From the NCBI GenBank assembly GCA_013433145.1, contig CM024174.1, forward strand, positions 5,108,336-5,172,335: a stretch of DNA of 64,000 bases. Reading direction: 5' to 3'. The notes under the pieces are model-generated. The model was given only the letters and a program-made list of their open reading frames with translations, did no database searches and had not been told where the DNA came from. Each line of letters opens with the position of its first letter. Position 1 is the stretch's first letter. This stretch comes from Ascaris suum. Lineage: Eukaryota > Nematoda > Chromadorea > Rhabditida > Ascarididae. This document shows, piece by piece, positions 15,701 through 29,436 of the stretch. The translations under genes and the position numbers were made by a program.

Positions 15701-17424
15701 TATTGTATAATGAAGGGAACTCTTAGCAGACAAGAAATCGAGTAAGATCGCTTCACTCTCCTCAGTTAGAGGGCGTAAATTTCGAAAGAAAAATTACAAG
15801 ATTTCAAAGAAAATTCCCCACTGCATCAGATCGAACTGAGGACTTTCACCCTCTAAAATCCATTCTAACTCCACTCCCCTTCTTGTGTCTTCGCATATTC
15901 TAGTATTGACAAGAGTGTGTTCTGTCCACTAACGTCAAATTTTTAGCACAATATTATATTATATTGAGGGAACGTCCTCGGTGCCGCTACGTATCGGCAT
16001 TGCAAGTGCGTTGCAATCAATCGGTCTTGTTGTTGGCAACCTGATCGCTTCATTGTTTGCTGTATCGCCGATGATTTCGGTGAAGGAACACGAGAATGGT
16101 TATATTCGGGCAGTGGCCGTCGCATTTGTGGTCGCGTTTATAGCTATGCTCTATGCGTTCGTTTGTGTAAGGGAAACTCATCAAAACCGCCCTCTGCAAC
16201 TTCGCGGTAATTTCATTGAGTAAATTTATTTTCTTCCATGTCAACAACTGTTTTGTCAAGTCCTCCTTCTTATGTAGTATTGTTTAGGAGCAAAAAATAT
16301 TGAATGCAAGAAATTCCCCATTTATGGGTGAGAAATCTTAGGCACTGCAACAGCATTAATCATTTGCAGCATCTAAGCTCTTTTTCATTGTCATCTCCCT
16401 TCACTTGAGTGTGTGATGTAGAGACAAAGGAAGGAGGAGGATCAAAGGGAAATGCATGCAAGCTTTGTCATGAACGTTTGTTAATACTCTGAAGTTTAAG
16501 TGTAGATTCATGTGTTGTTTGAGTACCTTACTGTAATTAAAATGTAGAATATTTGAGGATGCCTGTCAGGAAAACTTTCTTTCAGGAAGGGCGTCAGTGA
16601 GTCGCCGAACAACACGTGCTAGCTATCTCAGCGAAACGCCAGCTGGAACTGGGAGTAGAAGTTGTCGAAAGTGTATAAAGTCATTTATTTATGACATAGT
16701 CGAGGTACTTGTCGAACCGCGTCCTGGATGGACTCGTTTCTGCCTCAATATTTCGATTTGTTTTTTCTTTGTCGATATTCTCGCCGCCGGTACGTCGACT
16801 ATATTGATTCGATCTCTTTTTCTTTTTCAAGCAGAGTGATGGGATCTAAGATAATCTGAAACCGCTATTGAGTAAGTTCACTTTGTGGCCATTTTTGGGC
16901 ATTTCGACAGCATTGTTTTGCAGATTTTGTCCGTGAACATTAGCCGGAAATGCACTGACAACCTTTTATGACATCAGAATCCACTGACATAATGAAATAT
17001 CTGATCGGAAGCGTTTCGAAATTTCTTCAATGTATTTTGCACTGTGGACTGCTTTATAGCCAACAGTGATATTCCGCCAAGAATGCTTTAAGTTTAATGC
17101 ATAATTCCTTGTGTTTTCCAGATAATCAGCTTCTTTTATTGTTGGTAAAAAGATATCCTTTTGATTGGTCGGATACAATGTTCACTTACTTTTCTTTGCT
17201 GAAGAACGTCGCCCTTTCCTTGGGAATGATTTTGCTTCCTATTGTCATTTCGAAAGCTTCTTGTTTGGGCAAAGGTAATATTCTTTGTTAATTTGTCCGA
17301 AGTATTTGACAGTTTCGTGGGTTGATTTAAATTAGTAGATTTAACAATTACCGATGAGTTAATTCAGCATTGTAATATTCCGTTACAATTTGTAAAAAAA
17401 CATACTGTATAATTTGTAAAAAAA

Positions 17425-17489
<65 letters not shown>

Positions 17490-20145
17490 TAGGATTACGC
17501 AACATTTCGGTTAAAAGTTGAAAGGGGGCACAAATTTTATTGTCAAGAATTGATCACAAATTACTTCACTAGCTCTAGGTTGCAGTGATGTGGCTCATCT
17601 TATGTGCGGCATTTTTCTGCGAAGTTCGATGCTTCTATCCATTTGGGTTATTTAAGTATCACCTTTCAGATTCATTACTAATAATGGTTGGAGTACTTGC
17701 AAGTTGTGTGCAATCTACTTTATTCTCATTTGCAAATAATTCAACATTAATATTCATTGGTTACTTTTTCATTTTTAATTTTTGTTGAATCGTAGAGAAG
17801 CACATCACAATCTTTAATATTGTGGAAAACGAACGGAAAAGAAAGGGGGAAAGGGATGTCTAGCCAAAGAAGTTAATGCGACTACTTTGGTTTTAGGTTG
17901 TCTGATTTAAATAATAAATAGCTTGATTTTTGTTTATCTGGTGGACTCGGATGTTTTCTTTTGTTGTCGAGTTTATGCCAGTCTCAGAGCGTTCGTTTTT
18001 ATAACCACAACGTCATCACTATTTTCGGAAGAATGGAATATTTTTTGCTTTTCAAGAATTTTATATTTTGATGGGTGTTTTACTTGGCAATCGCGATTTT
18101 TAGAGTTTCTATGCGGATATATCTCAGCGTATCTCATGAATAAATCAGCAAATGAAAATTCTTACCTTCAAATGAAACTGAATTTCTTCTTCCGCAATTG
18201 CACTCGAAAGCGAAATTCGTTGGTTCATATTTTATTGCGAATATTTTGATTCTCCTGCGGACGAGATAGGTCCTTAACTAGTTTCAGTTTTTCTAATGCA
18301 TTGCAGCGGGAGGATTTTCATTTTTGGCTGGAGCAATTGCGCCTGCCTATCGATCATTTTTGCCTCGAATGGTGGCCAAGGAAGAAACCGCACGATTGTT
18401 TACAGCGTTCAGTATTGTCTTGGTAAGTACCATTTAGGTGATGGTTGATTTCTGTGAATACAATGAAATTATTATATTTTCTCTTCAAAATATTGTTCGC
18501 ATTTTTGCTTGCGTTCTTACGATTTTTCAGTTGCAAATTTTTTGTTCCTTCATATTTGTTACTTGTTCGGAATATCGTTATTAGCATTCGATTATTAATA
18601 TTATTAAAAAAATTTAATATTTATTACTTCAGAAATATTTTAGCTTTGATGCTTAAATATTGCAAAACAATGAATTAATAGCACTGTTCTGTTTCCAATT
18701 TCTCCCTGTTGATAAACGAGGAAATTATTTTTGATTAGAGAACCATTGAAATACTTTCAGCTAGTCTGTACCTATTAAACTTAAACTTCAGTCGTGGTCA
18801 TTAGAGAACGGAACTAAGATTGTCAGGTGGGATGTTTGTTTTGCAAAAAATTGAGCTTAGGAGATAAGTTAGGATAAGTTTTCGACGACGTAACGGCGAG
18901 AAGTATTCGTTATTTCTCAGGTGCTTTTTATTTCAAATTCTCCAGTGTGTCATTAAAATTGATCGTAAATTAAAAGCAATGATCATATGAGGTATATGAA
19001 AATTTGCTTGTAAAGACTCATGCCCAGACAGCTTACTTATTAAATAGCAAGTTTTGCTTCAAAAGATACATACGCAACTCATTTTGCCTAATATCGAACG
19101 TGTTTAGTATTTATGTCGTTTTGCAGATATTTTGCCCGACATTATCGGCGGTGCTTTTCAATAATACTTTCAACGCTACAATGGATGCATGGCCAGGATT
19201 CGCATTTCTCGTTGGCGCTTGTTTTCAGATGATCGTCTTCATAGGGCAGATGTTTGTATTCGGAGTTATTTAGTAATCTTGTTGGGCATATAGTTAAGGA
19301 TCATAATCATGTATAGTGATGGATGTTAACTTTCATCAAACCTATCAAACCTACCGACATTAAATACCTATAAAAAGGCCTCTTCATAAGCTTTTTTGAT
19401 TGCTTCTAGTAGGGATTGGGAGGGAGGAATGAAGAGGCGAAAGGATTGTTTGAATATGGAAAATTTTTCTTTTGCTAAAACGGCTGTATCTGGTTAGCGA
19501 AGGAGCCATGAAGTTGTCCGTTGGCATAAATGGGATCTGCAAAAGGTCCCATAAACTGCTGCTTGCGCTATATCTGAAGGAAAGGATTGTTTGACGTTAA
19601 GGTGAACGTCGCGGAGAAGCGATGTTTGATGAAGCTACAGTTGCAATTACCGTATCGCACTGTGGAGTTTGCTTAGTTCGCAAGTTCGAGTCACTTGATC
19701 AGAAAATGTCTTTATATAAAGAAACTAATAGCTTCTTCAGGCATTCATAATATTAACTGCAATATAACTTCGGCATTCCCTCACGTTTCCAACGTTGGCT
19801 GCGGTCTGATTTTAAAGTCCTCTGATGTCTAATGCGAGAGTGGAGGATGAATCATGACTATTAAGCAATCTAAAGATGGTACTTCCTTCTGTTTATATTG
19901 TCATCACTTTCAGTGTGATTCATCGATTGATGTGGCCAATATGGAGTGAACATGAGGAAAGAGTTCAACGCTTGGAAACGAATGACGAGGACGACGAGTT
20001 GAACGAAAATCAACAGAGTCCACTTGCATCGGGCATCGATGCTACTACGTCTACAATGAGTCGCTCACTGTCGAATACAGCCATTCATTCTGCTAACAAT
20101 AGTCCAGAAACAAGCGATGATATGAATCGTCCTTTACTTGTTTGA
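12773..20145 (+). CDS. SLC46-like major facilitator transporter
   Basis: Eleven exons are traced with every junction in phase: 12773-12897, 13647-13773, 14271-14457, 14854-15062, 15969-16206, 16586-16789, 17122-17274, 17586-17759, 18307-18422, 19127-19272 and 19914-20145 (TGA), 636 residues. Helix 1 begins [14 protein letters not shown]. The helix 2-3 loop has the family motif [17 protein letters not shown]. Next come a [17 protein letters not shown] helix, a long central loop (VRETHQNRP...), six further helices and an acidic, Ser-rich C-terminal tail. SLC46 members are proton-coupled carriers of folate-like and other small solutes at plasma or lysosomal membranes; the substrate here is unknown. 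The start is unresolved: the first traced exon is phase 0 with no in-frame ATG, so at least one upstream exon is missing. A stretch at 12488-12628 (QDDVTAVESRRLINQPLMM) is a candidate but lacks a fitting donor. The 15062 donor (GTTGCT), the 15969 acceptor (ATTGAG) and the 17759 donor (GTTACT) are weak but phase-consistent. Confidence 0.9.
17429..17487. repeat. (TA)n tract, 59 bp
   Basis: Perfect TA dinucleotides in the seventh traced intron of the transporter gene. Confidence 0.97.
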
Positions 20146-21951
<1,806 letters not shown>

Positions 21952-22085
21952 TTGGGAAAGAGAGTGTTATATATCGCTCAGTACATCATGAACAATTTTC
22001 CAGCAAATTGCACTGGCCCTATGTGTAAACCCTGTATGGCAAAATATGGGTCGTCCCGTATGAGATGTTACTTTATTCTCTTCAG

Positions 22086-22192
22086 TTACGATATCTATCG
22101 TGCTCCGAATCGGTAATTACGATTATAATGGTGTTCCACTGCAGCGCCCTACAATCATTCCGCTCGGATCACTCTGCTCTAAATGCAAGTGA
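22086..22192 (+). CDS. Possible terminal exon, unknown
   Basis: A good acceptor (TATTCTCTTCAG) is followed by 34 open codons ending in TGA (motifs ISIVLRIGNYDYNGVPLQR and GSLCSKCK). Phase 1 is accepted. No upstream exon could be paired with it; the (AT)n tract lies 140 bp upstream. A second frame is also open across it. Confidence 0.3.
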
Positions 22193-22804
22193 CCCATAGC
22201 TTCTATTGAGATACAACATTTCATGTGAGGTGCTAAGCTCGCCCAAGTAATTTTGGTAATTTTCCGCAAGCAGTTTTGTAGCAGTAAATATTTGGCCGAT
22301 TGTGTTACAGTTTATCATTCGGTACATATGGATAGCTTTGTTGATTAGTCAACAAAAAAGCTTCAAATGCAGTTGAAAACTTCAAACACTTTATTCGGCT
22401 AAATTCAAGAAATTCTCCTCCTCTCAGTCAACAAAGCAATCATAATTCAGTCGCCTTGATGAAGTATTTTAAGCATACAGGTGATCATTTATTGTTCATC
22501 CAAAATCAATTTTCCCGTTTGTTTTTAGAATATCCTTCGTTCGCTTATTTACCTTTAAATGAATATTAACCGCTTAGAACCACTGATGACGGAAACTGTT
22601 TTAGCCGGTCCGTATTCTTAAACATAGCCGATTTGGCCGAATGTGGCCGTATTGATTCCTTATCGGGAATGAAGCATATAGTGGCATAGAGGTCATATCT
22701 AAACACGACGGTACAATGAAAAATCCTACAGTTTCCAGATTTCGTGTTCATAAACTTCATATGCAGAAGAACGTATTTAGAGTCAACTCTGAAGAAATAG
22801 CAAA

Positions 22805-25050
22805 TTAGGTATTTGCGAAGCCATCCTGCTGTGGCTCAGGAAGATGGGTCCTTTCTACGAACATTAACTTCCACATATAACTATCACTCATGTTAAGGAA
22901 ATATAAGTCACGATTCAACTCCAACACGAATTTAATAATATTCTTTCGTTGAAGGATCGCACTGATAAGTATCATTATGGAACCAATAGCGACGAAAAGG
23001 GAACCCGTAATGATGAAAGGCTTCTCAGTTTGCTGCAAATAAACACCTTAATTATTAATACAAAATTTAATATCAGTTCTGATTTTAAATTAGTGCTGAA
23101 TTCCGTAGAAGTTCCAAAAGCACTAAAAACTCTACGAGGGGTGCAACGTTTACTCTTCATTTTAAATGCTTAAAACCTTACGACTGAAAATCTTGATCAC
23201 TGAAAATAGCGCATGCAACATGCTTTCATGGCCTTCTCTTTCTCATGAGGGCAACCTTAGACCTTAGTGAGAAACACTCAGAAATATGCCCCATTACAAG
23301 AAATCATTTGTGGTCTAGAAATGGCCACATATAATATAGTTTTCGCAATTCACCATTTTTCCTTCCTCAATATATGCTGCAATTATGTACGAAAGAAAAA
23401 AAGGATACTTGAGAAAAACGTTTTCATGGATGTAAAACGATTTGCGACTGAAGTCTATCATAAAGTGTGCAATCGAATTGCACTTTTACGATCTTTTCAA
23501 AGCTTGATACATTATGAAATGTAAATCAGCGTAATTAGCAAATTACAAATGTCGTATTAAAAAAATTATGCAAAGTTTTTCAAGCTGACCTGACATAAGA
23601 CAATCAGTCCACTGAGAATCAATGTAAGGCCAACAACAAACAACCCGGCCACCGTGAGCACAGTACCTGGTGAACTGGGGCCTTGATTCTTACGCATTTT
23701 CTTCTGCAGATATTTTGGTTATTTCCATTCAAATTCGAAGGGCGTCTCTCTTTAAATGAGATAAATTTATTATAAACGTTACCCGAGAAAGAAACAAAAT
23801 ATTTTTGGCCATTTGAGATACTTTTGGCAAAATTCTTTACAGAACAGTTTTTTACACTAATATGCTTGGTAAAGTTTTTATCAGTGGTTGAAATGATAGT
23901 GCTGAATAAGTTTTTGCAATGATTAGGCACAACGGTCTGTTCCAATTTGTTCCAACCTGTGTACTGCTTTCATTTATCTCCTATATTTCACTGCTAATGA
24001 ATAATTCCCTAACTGCTGAGAATTTTCAATGCAAAATAAGAACAACGAAAAGAACGTTCCGAAAAATTCCAATACTGCGGATTTTTCTCTCAACCACTAA
24101 GCTGAAAGATAACAACATCGCAAATTTTCTATATAATAGCCTTCCCTCATGAAAATCACACTTCAAAGATGCTCTTATGAAGACTGTATAGCAATTCCGC
24201 CATTTAAAGCAAATGAATATTGTAGAAGACATTCACTCAAAGAGAATGAACGATGATTCGTGAAAATTATATTTCACCTTATCAAAGATCGGTGTTTCCA
24301 TCCGCAACAATGAATCCTGGCGTGCCATTGAATAAGCCCTCTTAGGTATCGTCAGACGCAAATTCATGCCCGACGGATGTTGCTCCTGAATAATTCTCTC
24401 AAATGGTCATTGGAGGAATTGCCGGAAAGAATACTCACTAAACTGTACTCATACTTACTCTTATCTCTGACTGTATGCCAATAGAAGGATAATAAGAATT
24501 CATAAAGATCTGCGTCTAGAGTGATTGAGACAAGTCGGGAATTGATTAAATAAATCAACGGAGATAATAATTAAAAATTGCAAGTTCTTTTAAATGACGT
24601 TCTAAAGACACGACGAACAGAGAATATTTTATTATAGATTCACTCAAACGATTTATCATTGGGAAAGTTTTTAGGGACTTTGTGGGTATTATGGGCAATA
24701 AACTCGTTTAGGGACTCTAAATTTTTAACCGAGGTGCAAGTTTAGCTTCTTCTTTAATCTCGTAAAATGGTGTGTTTATCGTTTTGTCTAGCCAAACTTT
24801 TAAATTGTGCAATAAATGCTGTCGGCTTAGCAGACTTTGGCAATGATCCGGTTATAAGAATCCGGAAAGCTTAATCAAGCTTGCATAATTCTCACAGTTT
24901 GTGACAGTGCAATATGCTTACGCCGGTATTATTGACCGATGGGCCAGACTGCATCAGATCAAAATCGTTCGCCTCGAGCGCTGTAACCTCAGATGTTGCC
25001 GGAAGTTGGGTGCTATTCATGCCGTTTGGTGCACCTGTTTGCACGCTCAT
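22805..25050 (-). CDS. Two-helix membrane protein, copy 2 (complete)
   Basis: Four exons, all joined in phase 0: 24922-25050 (ATG), 24278-24385, 23590-23703 and 22805-23032 (TAA), giving 192 residues. Residues 1-93 are hydrophilic, with Ser/Thr/Asn-rich stretches and the motif LTIPKRAYSMARQDSLLR. Helix 1 is about 94-116 (AGLFVVGLTLILSGLIVL) and helix 2 about 123-144 (TGSLFVAIGSIMILISAIL). A basic to mixed tail begins QRKNIIKFVLELNRDLY. The N-terminal part has several possible N-glycosylation sites but no signal peptide, so both ends are probably cytosolic. It is the inverted paralogue of the gene at 6232-8075, which supports both models. Donors and acceptors are canonical (CTGCAG, ATTCAG, TTGCAG; GTAAGC, GTGAAA, GTCAGC). 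Family not recognised. Confidence 0.75.
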
Positions 25051-25129
25051 GTTGATTCGATAGGTCTTTCTTTTCGAGTAATAACCTGAGTAGAGTTAGA
25101 CTGCTTCCGGTCAGACGCTCGAAGCTTTC

Positions 25130-25136
25130 AAACTGA
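25130..25136 (-). promoter_or_regulatory. Probable splice acceptor in the 5' leader of copy 2
   Basis: On the minus strand TTGTTTCAG lies about 83 bases upstream of the ATG at 25050 and fits the nematode acceptor consensus. It could be a spliced-leader addition site or the end of a 5' UTR intron; sequence alone does not tell which. Confidence 0.4.
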
Positions 25137-25876
25137 AACAAGCGAAGATATGAAAAGAACAATTTCAGCTTGCTATTTTCCTTTTCAAAAAATCTACAGC
25201 CGATTAGAATTGCAAAGAAAATTATTGCATTAAAAAAACAGAAACCATAAATTTCACGATGATTTTTAGTCCCTAAAAGAATACAATTGCATACAGTGAA
25301 TATTATTTAAATTTCTACAGGTATTTAAATAAAAACAAATGCCTGAAATGAGTGCTTAGCCAGTGATGGACATAATCTGTGCACAATATCTCCCTCAAGC
25401 ATTACTTTTTTGATGAGAAATTCCACAAATAAAGAATAGACTTTTAGTTTAAATCATAAAGAAACACTTCTTCGGTAAAGAATAAGAGTATCTAAAATGT
25501 AAAATCCGGGAATATTTCCCATTTTTTTATTCAGAATTATTAGATAGTAGAGTGAATTATAACTGAGAAAATTTAGCGGAGAAAATGTACTCGATTAGAA
25601 TTTGATTGCAGTCGAAACGACCACGAAAAGGAAGTGCACTGACGTTACTATTTTTTATTAATTGATAATAAGTGAATTTAATTAAACGTTAAAAAGCTGA
25701 GGGTTATTCTGCAATCAAATACCGTCAACAAATCATTCGAATTTCATGAATCTGAATTTAGAAACACTTTTTTACAAAATATTGACGGTTCATTAATATG
25801 AATAGCATTTTAAGCAAATTTTCATGAAATTAAAGACAGAGAACTTGGAAGTTTCTAATGGAAATGAGAAGGAAAT

Positions 25877-26074
25877 ATGTCGAACGAACACTACTCCAAG
25901 CGGAAAAACTCGAAAGTGACAGAGGAAAGTAAACATGAATCGAGCATAGTCATCAACTGTGTAAATAATAGCAGCACCACATCGGTGGCCAAATCTAGCA
26001 CACTTGAAACCAACAAACGATGGCAACGCGTACGTTTGATGCTTGCTATAAACGCAGCAAGACAACAATCTTGA
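25877..26074 (+). CDS. Short hydrophilic protein or first exon, unknown
   Basis: It starts at ATG with an in-frame stop 12 bases upstream and encodes 65 residues with protein-like composition (MSNEHYSKRKNSKVTEESK..., ending LMLAINAARQQS). It is basic and Ser-rich, with no signal peptide or helix. A very good donor (CAACGC/GTACGT) lies inside at 26028/26029 in phase 0, so it may instead be the first exon of a longer gene. The piece starting DEPSFNKEKR at 28838, in the next plus-strand gene, follows a CCAG acceptor and accepts phase 0, so it is a possible partner. It is divergent from the two-helix gene that starts at 25050, about 0.8 kb away. Confidence 0.42.
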   Translation: MSNEHYSKRKNSKVTEESKHESSIVINCVNNSSTTSVAKSSTLETNKRWQRVRLMLAINAARQQS

Positions 26075-26156
26075 GAGGTGACACTTTATCGATTTTTTAA
26101 GCGGCGATCACTTCCCCGTTCGAAATATATCGACTGACAAAAGTCTGCAATGGAAG

Positions 26157-26230
26157 CAATGTGTTGCAATACTTACTGCAATATGTTCCAATAAATACTG
26201 CAATATGTTGTAATACAAAATGCAATGTCT
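26157..26230. repeat. Short imperfect tandem repeat
   Basis: Three variants of a CTGCAATATGTT..AATA unit follow one another. Confidence 0.65.
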
Positions 26231-26852
26231 GAGTCAATCCTAGCTGTACATTTGTACTATAACGAAGGAATGAACAAACTGAAATCAGTTTGTCAGAATA
26301 CATTTTGGTCTGAAATATGCTATTAACAAAAGCAACAAATTTCTGCAATCAGGACAGTGAGCATCAAAAATATGAGACTTCCAGTACTCATTCACTTCTA
26401 AGCGGTTTTTGGGATAGTGGAAGTGAAAAGAACCTTTGATCGGCGAATTTTAAAGCTGATTTCCCATGTAGATTTCAAAGCGATCATATAATAAGCGAGG
26501 CGAAAACCTTTTCCTTTGAACATCAAACCAAAAATATCAATAAATGTCAAAAAATCAAACTTCTACAAAGATATGCTTTAAAAAAACTTGTAATCGATTT
26601 TACGCAACAAGAATCACTCATGCAACGATGAAACACCCTTATAGTATTTGCATAGGAGGGATTTAACAGAAAATTATATGCTTATATGTGATGCAAATGC
26701 ATATAATGTATATTTTGAAACATTATTTAGCTTCGTGTCAACTAACCAAATAGCTCGACTAGTTTGATAGATAGGTACTAACGTGTTCTTAAACGTACCT
26801 TTTTTAAAATTTCCAACGAATGTGTCGTCAAACCTCTGAGCTCTAATAATGA
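26231..26852. other. Intergenic, nothing recognised
   Basis: AT-rich sequence without supported exons. Confidence 0.5.
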
Positions 26853-27395
26853 GGAATCGAGCGAAATCAAATGGAATAGAATGGAAAATAATAGAACGGA
26901 ATGAAAAGGAATGGAAGTGAATGGAATGGAACGAAAGGAAATTGAACTGAATGAGATGAGGTTCGAGGGACTAGGACAGAGTGGAACAGGAGCGAATTGA
27001 ATGGAGTTGGTGGGATTTTATAGGATGGAATGAAATTGAATTGGGTGGACGTGAAAGGATGAAGTGCAATGGAATAGAATGAGACGGAATGGAGTGGAAT
27101 GGAATGTAACGAAATGAAATGGAATGGAATGCATGAATTGGAATGGGATGGACTAGAAGAAAGTGGAATAGAAGGGGACTGAATGGAACAAGCTGGAATG
27201 AAATGAAATGGAGTGGAATAGAATGGAGCTGGATGAAAGAAGGGGTGTCAGAGTGAGCTGAAGTGAATGGAAGGAAATGCACTGGAATGGAATGGAATGG
27301 AATGGAATGAGATGGAATGTGTTGGGATGGCAAGTAATAGTGTGGATGTGAACGTCACAACATCGAATAGAATGGCATGGAATTGAGTGAAATGA
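26853..27395. repeat. GGAAT-type simple satellite, about 540 bp
   Basis: Dense, diverged copies of the pentamer GGAAT (TGGAA) with variants such as GGAAC, GTGGA and AATGA. The minus strand therefore stays open for about 120 codons, giving a His-Ser-Ile-Pro-Phe peptide that is only the repeat in translation. Confidence 0.92.
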
Positions 27396-28815
27396 AAAAC
27401 GTTTGTTTTCTAATCAGGAATATGTCTAAATGTGGTTATATCATTGACTCGCAAAAAGCGCTACGACGCTCATATGTTTCGTTGCTTGTTGCTTAAAATA
27501 TGATAAATTTCAGTGATGAGCAATGATTTTGTAGAAATTTGTATGTGAACCGAAAGTGGGCACGATCCTTCTAGAATAAATGCTTGTTCAGTTGATTCTC
27601 ATGCCAAACACTCCTATTTGTGCATATCTGTTCATTTGAAAAAACCCTCACCTAACCTTGGCGCTTCATTTTATTAGTATGTTCTTGGGTCATATTTTGT
27701 TAGATCCAAGTTGCAACTGCTCGAGGATTGCCCCCTTGGCAAAACAAAACCAGAACAAGGATTCCTGCTATAAAATTGGGTTGTCATTTATAGAACTCTT
27801 ACATAGTACATGATGTATTCACTGATCTTCTTTTTTTGCGTCGAAGCATAACCGGGAAGGTACACTTAAGCTGATATGCAAATACCCCTTGATGAAAACA
27901 AAAATTTTTACCAAAAGCTCATCCACAGAGAATATTGGTTTCTTTTTAGCTTATTATGACACCAAATAACTCTTCTCAAACTAGGCGATTTTTAGTGACA
28001 GAGGATGAAGCCTTCCCAAAATTGTGATCCTGGAACAGTATAGAGATGAGGAAAGAAACTGAGTGGTTGGTACCGCACTATTATTAAAGAGTGTTGGAAC
28101 TCTTCCTCATAACCATTCTACTCAGGAGTGCAACAATTATATATTATTAAGTCCATAATATCGATTCTTCAATGAAATCGAGCTCCATTTGCGATTCATT
28201 GTTCGCCCTTGAACGATGCACCGATGAACATTGAAAAAACGAAACTCTCAAATTCATGGGCACAGCAAGTGAGATTACCATCTGAAGATATTAGGTCAGC
28301 GAAAAACGCCTCATAGAACACTTTAGTTATTCCTTTGATAGAAGCAATCTGTCGAATTTCGCATGTTAGCCATTTATTGCTTTCAGCTAAGTTACAATGT
28401 TTTAATTTTTGTTTCAACAAACGAGTAATAAATTTAAGTGAACAATTTAAATTAGCGATAAAGTTCCAATGCATATTGCATGTTTGCTTATGAAATATGT
28501 TTTATGTGTTTATTGTGGAATTGCCCCTTTTATCTAATGTTTAAAACAAATTAGTATTGTGGTTCACTTTAGTCCCTCTATTCAATTCTCCACTCGATTC
28601 ACCTTTTATCCTCATTTCTTGATCTCGTCTAGTGAGGGGAGCGCGGTCGTTGCCACCCTCAATCATACTTATCTCTTTGCAGCTTCATATAATCTCAGCG
28701 ACGTTATATGCCTCTTAAACTCCTTTAAAATCTATCTGAAACAGCTGCTGAAAGTATTACAAATTCTACTTCTTAAAGCAAACAGAAAGGAAAGGAGCAT
28801 AAAACGTCATGATTT
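27396..28815. other. Intergenic, no supported gene
   Basis: A minus-strand frame at 28196-28474 (92 codons) and a plus-strand frame from 28559 are open, but they lack a domain or clear splice context. Confidence 0.4.
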
Positions 28816-29436
28816 ATGGGGATGGATTACCAGGATGAGCCCTCGTTCAACAAGGAAAAGAGAGTTTCACTTGTTGACTACAACATTAAGAGCCGAAAAA
28901 TGTCATGTTTAGATAAAGCTAGCGTAAATCTTGCTCAAACTAGACAGTCTCTAAAGATAACGCTAACGGAAGACTTCTCGTTCCGAAAAAGAAAGGAAAG
29001 CAGGTGAAAATCATAGTTCCAATTATTAGGGAGAGCCAAGATAAAACCTGCAAAACCTTCGCAAACAAAATCATCATAAATAAGGATATTCCTCTATCAC
29101 TACATCATTTATTTCTGTTTCTTAAAAGATTTCAGCTTTACTGATAATTCTGACGATGAGATATATCCAGAAATCAACCTTACCTGCTGTTGAAACATTA
29201 AAATGTTTTTGCCGGTGAAGCATTTTCCGAAGCGCAATGGTGGCTATCTCTGCAATCGATGTTTTGTCTGTTTTAGTGCATACCATTGCCCTCCTCTCAT
29301 TAAAGCCCGCACAACACGATGCCTTTTCTTGTTAAAAACGTGTTTCTATTTCAGCGCGAAATTTACACACACTGACGACATAAATATTTACAACAAACGA
29401 AGTGGTCGTGTGAGGGAATTATCAGTGCTTACATAA
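28816..29436 (+). CDS. Small two-exon gene, basic protein, unknown
   Basis: Exon 28816-29003 (ATG; motifs KEKRVSLVDYNIKSRKMS and LAQTRQSLKITLTEDFSF) ends in phase 2 at an AAGCAG/GTGAAA donor. If the donor is not used, the next codon is a stop. Two acceptors fit in phase. TATTTCAG gives exon 29355-29436 (AKFTHTDDINIYNKRSGR...), 89 residues in all. GATTTCAG gives exon 29136-29193 (FTDNSDDEIYPEINLTCC). The two last exons are alternatives and look faintly alike. No helix or signal peptide is visible. Function unknown. Confidence 0.42.

Noticed and set aside
19660..19705. B-box-like AGTTCGAGTCA
   Set aside because: No matching A box or acceptor stem upstream, so not a tRNA gene.
26971..27333. 120-codon minus-strand frame rich in His, Ser, Ile, Pro and Phe
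   Set aside because: It is the GGAAT satellite read in translation, not a gene.
28196..28474. 92-codon minus-strand frame with ATG
   Set aside because: No domain, no splice context, AT-rich codon use like non-coding flanks.
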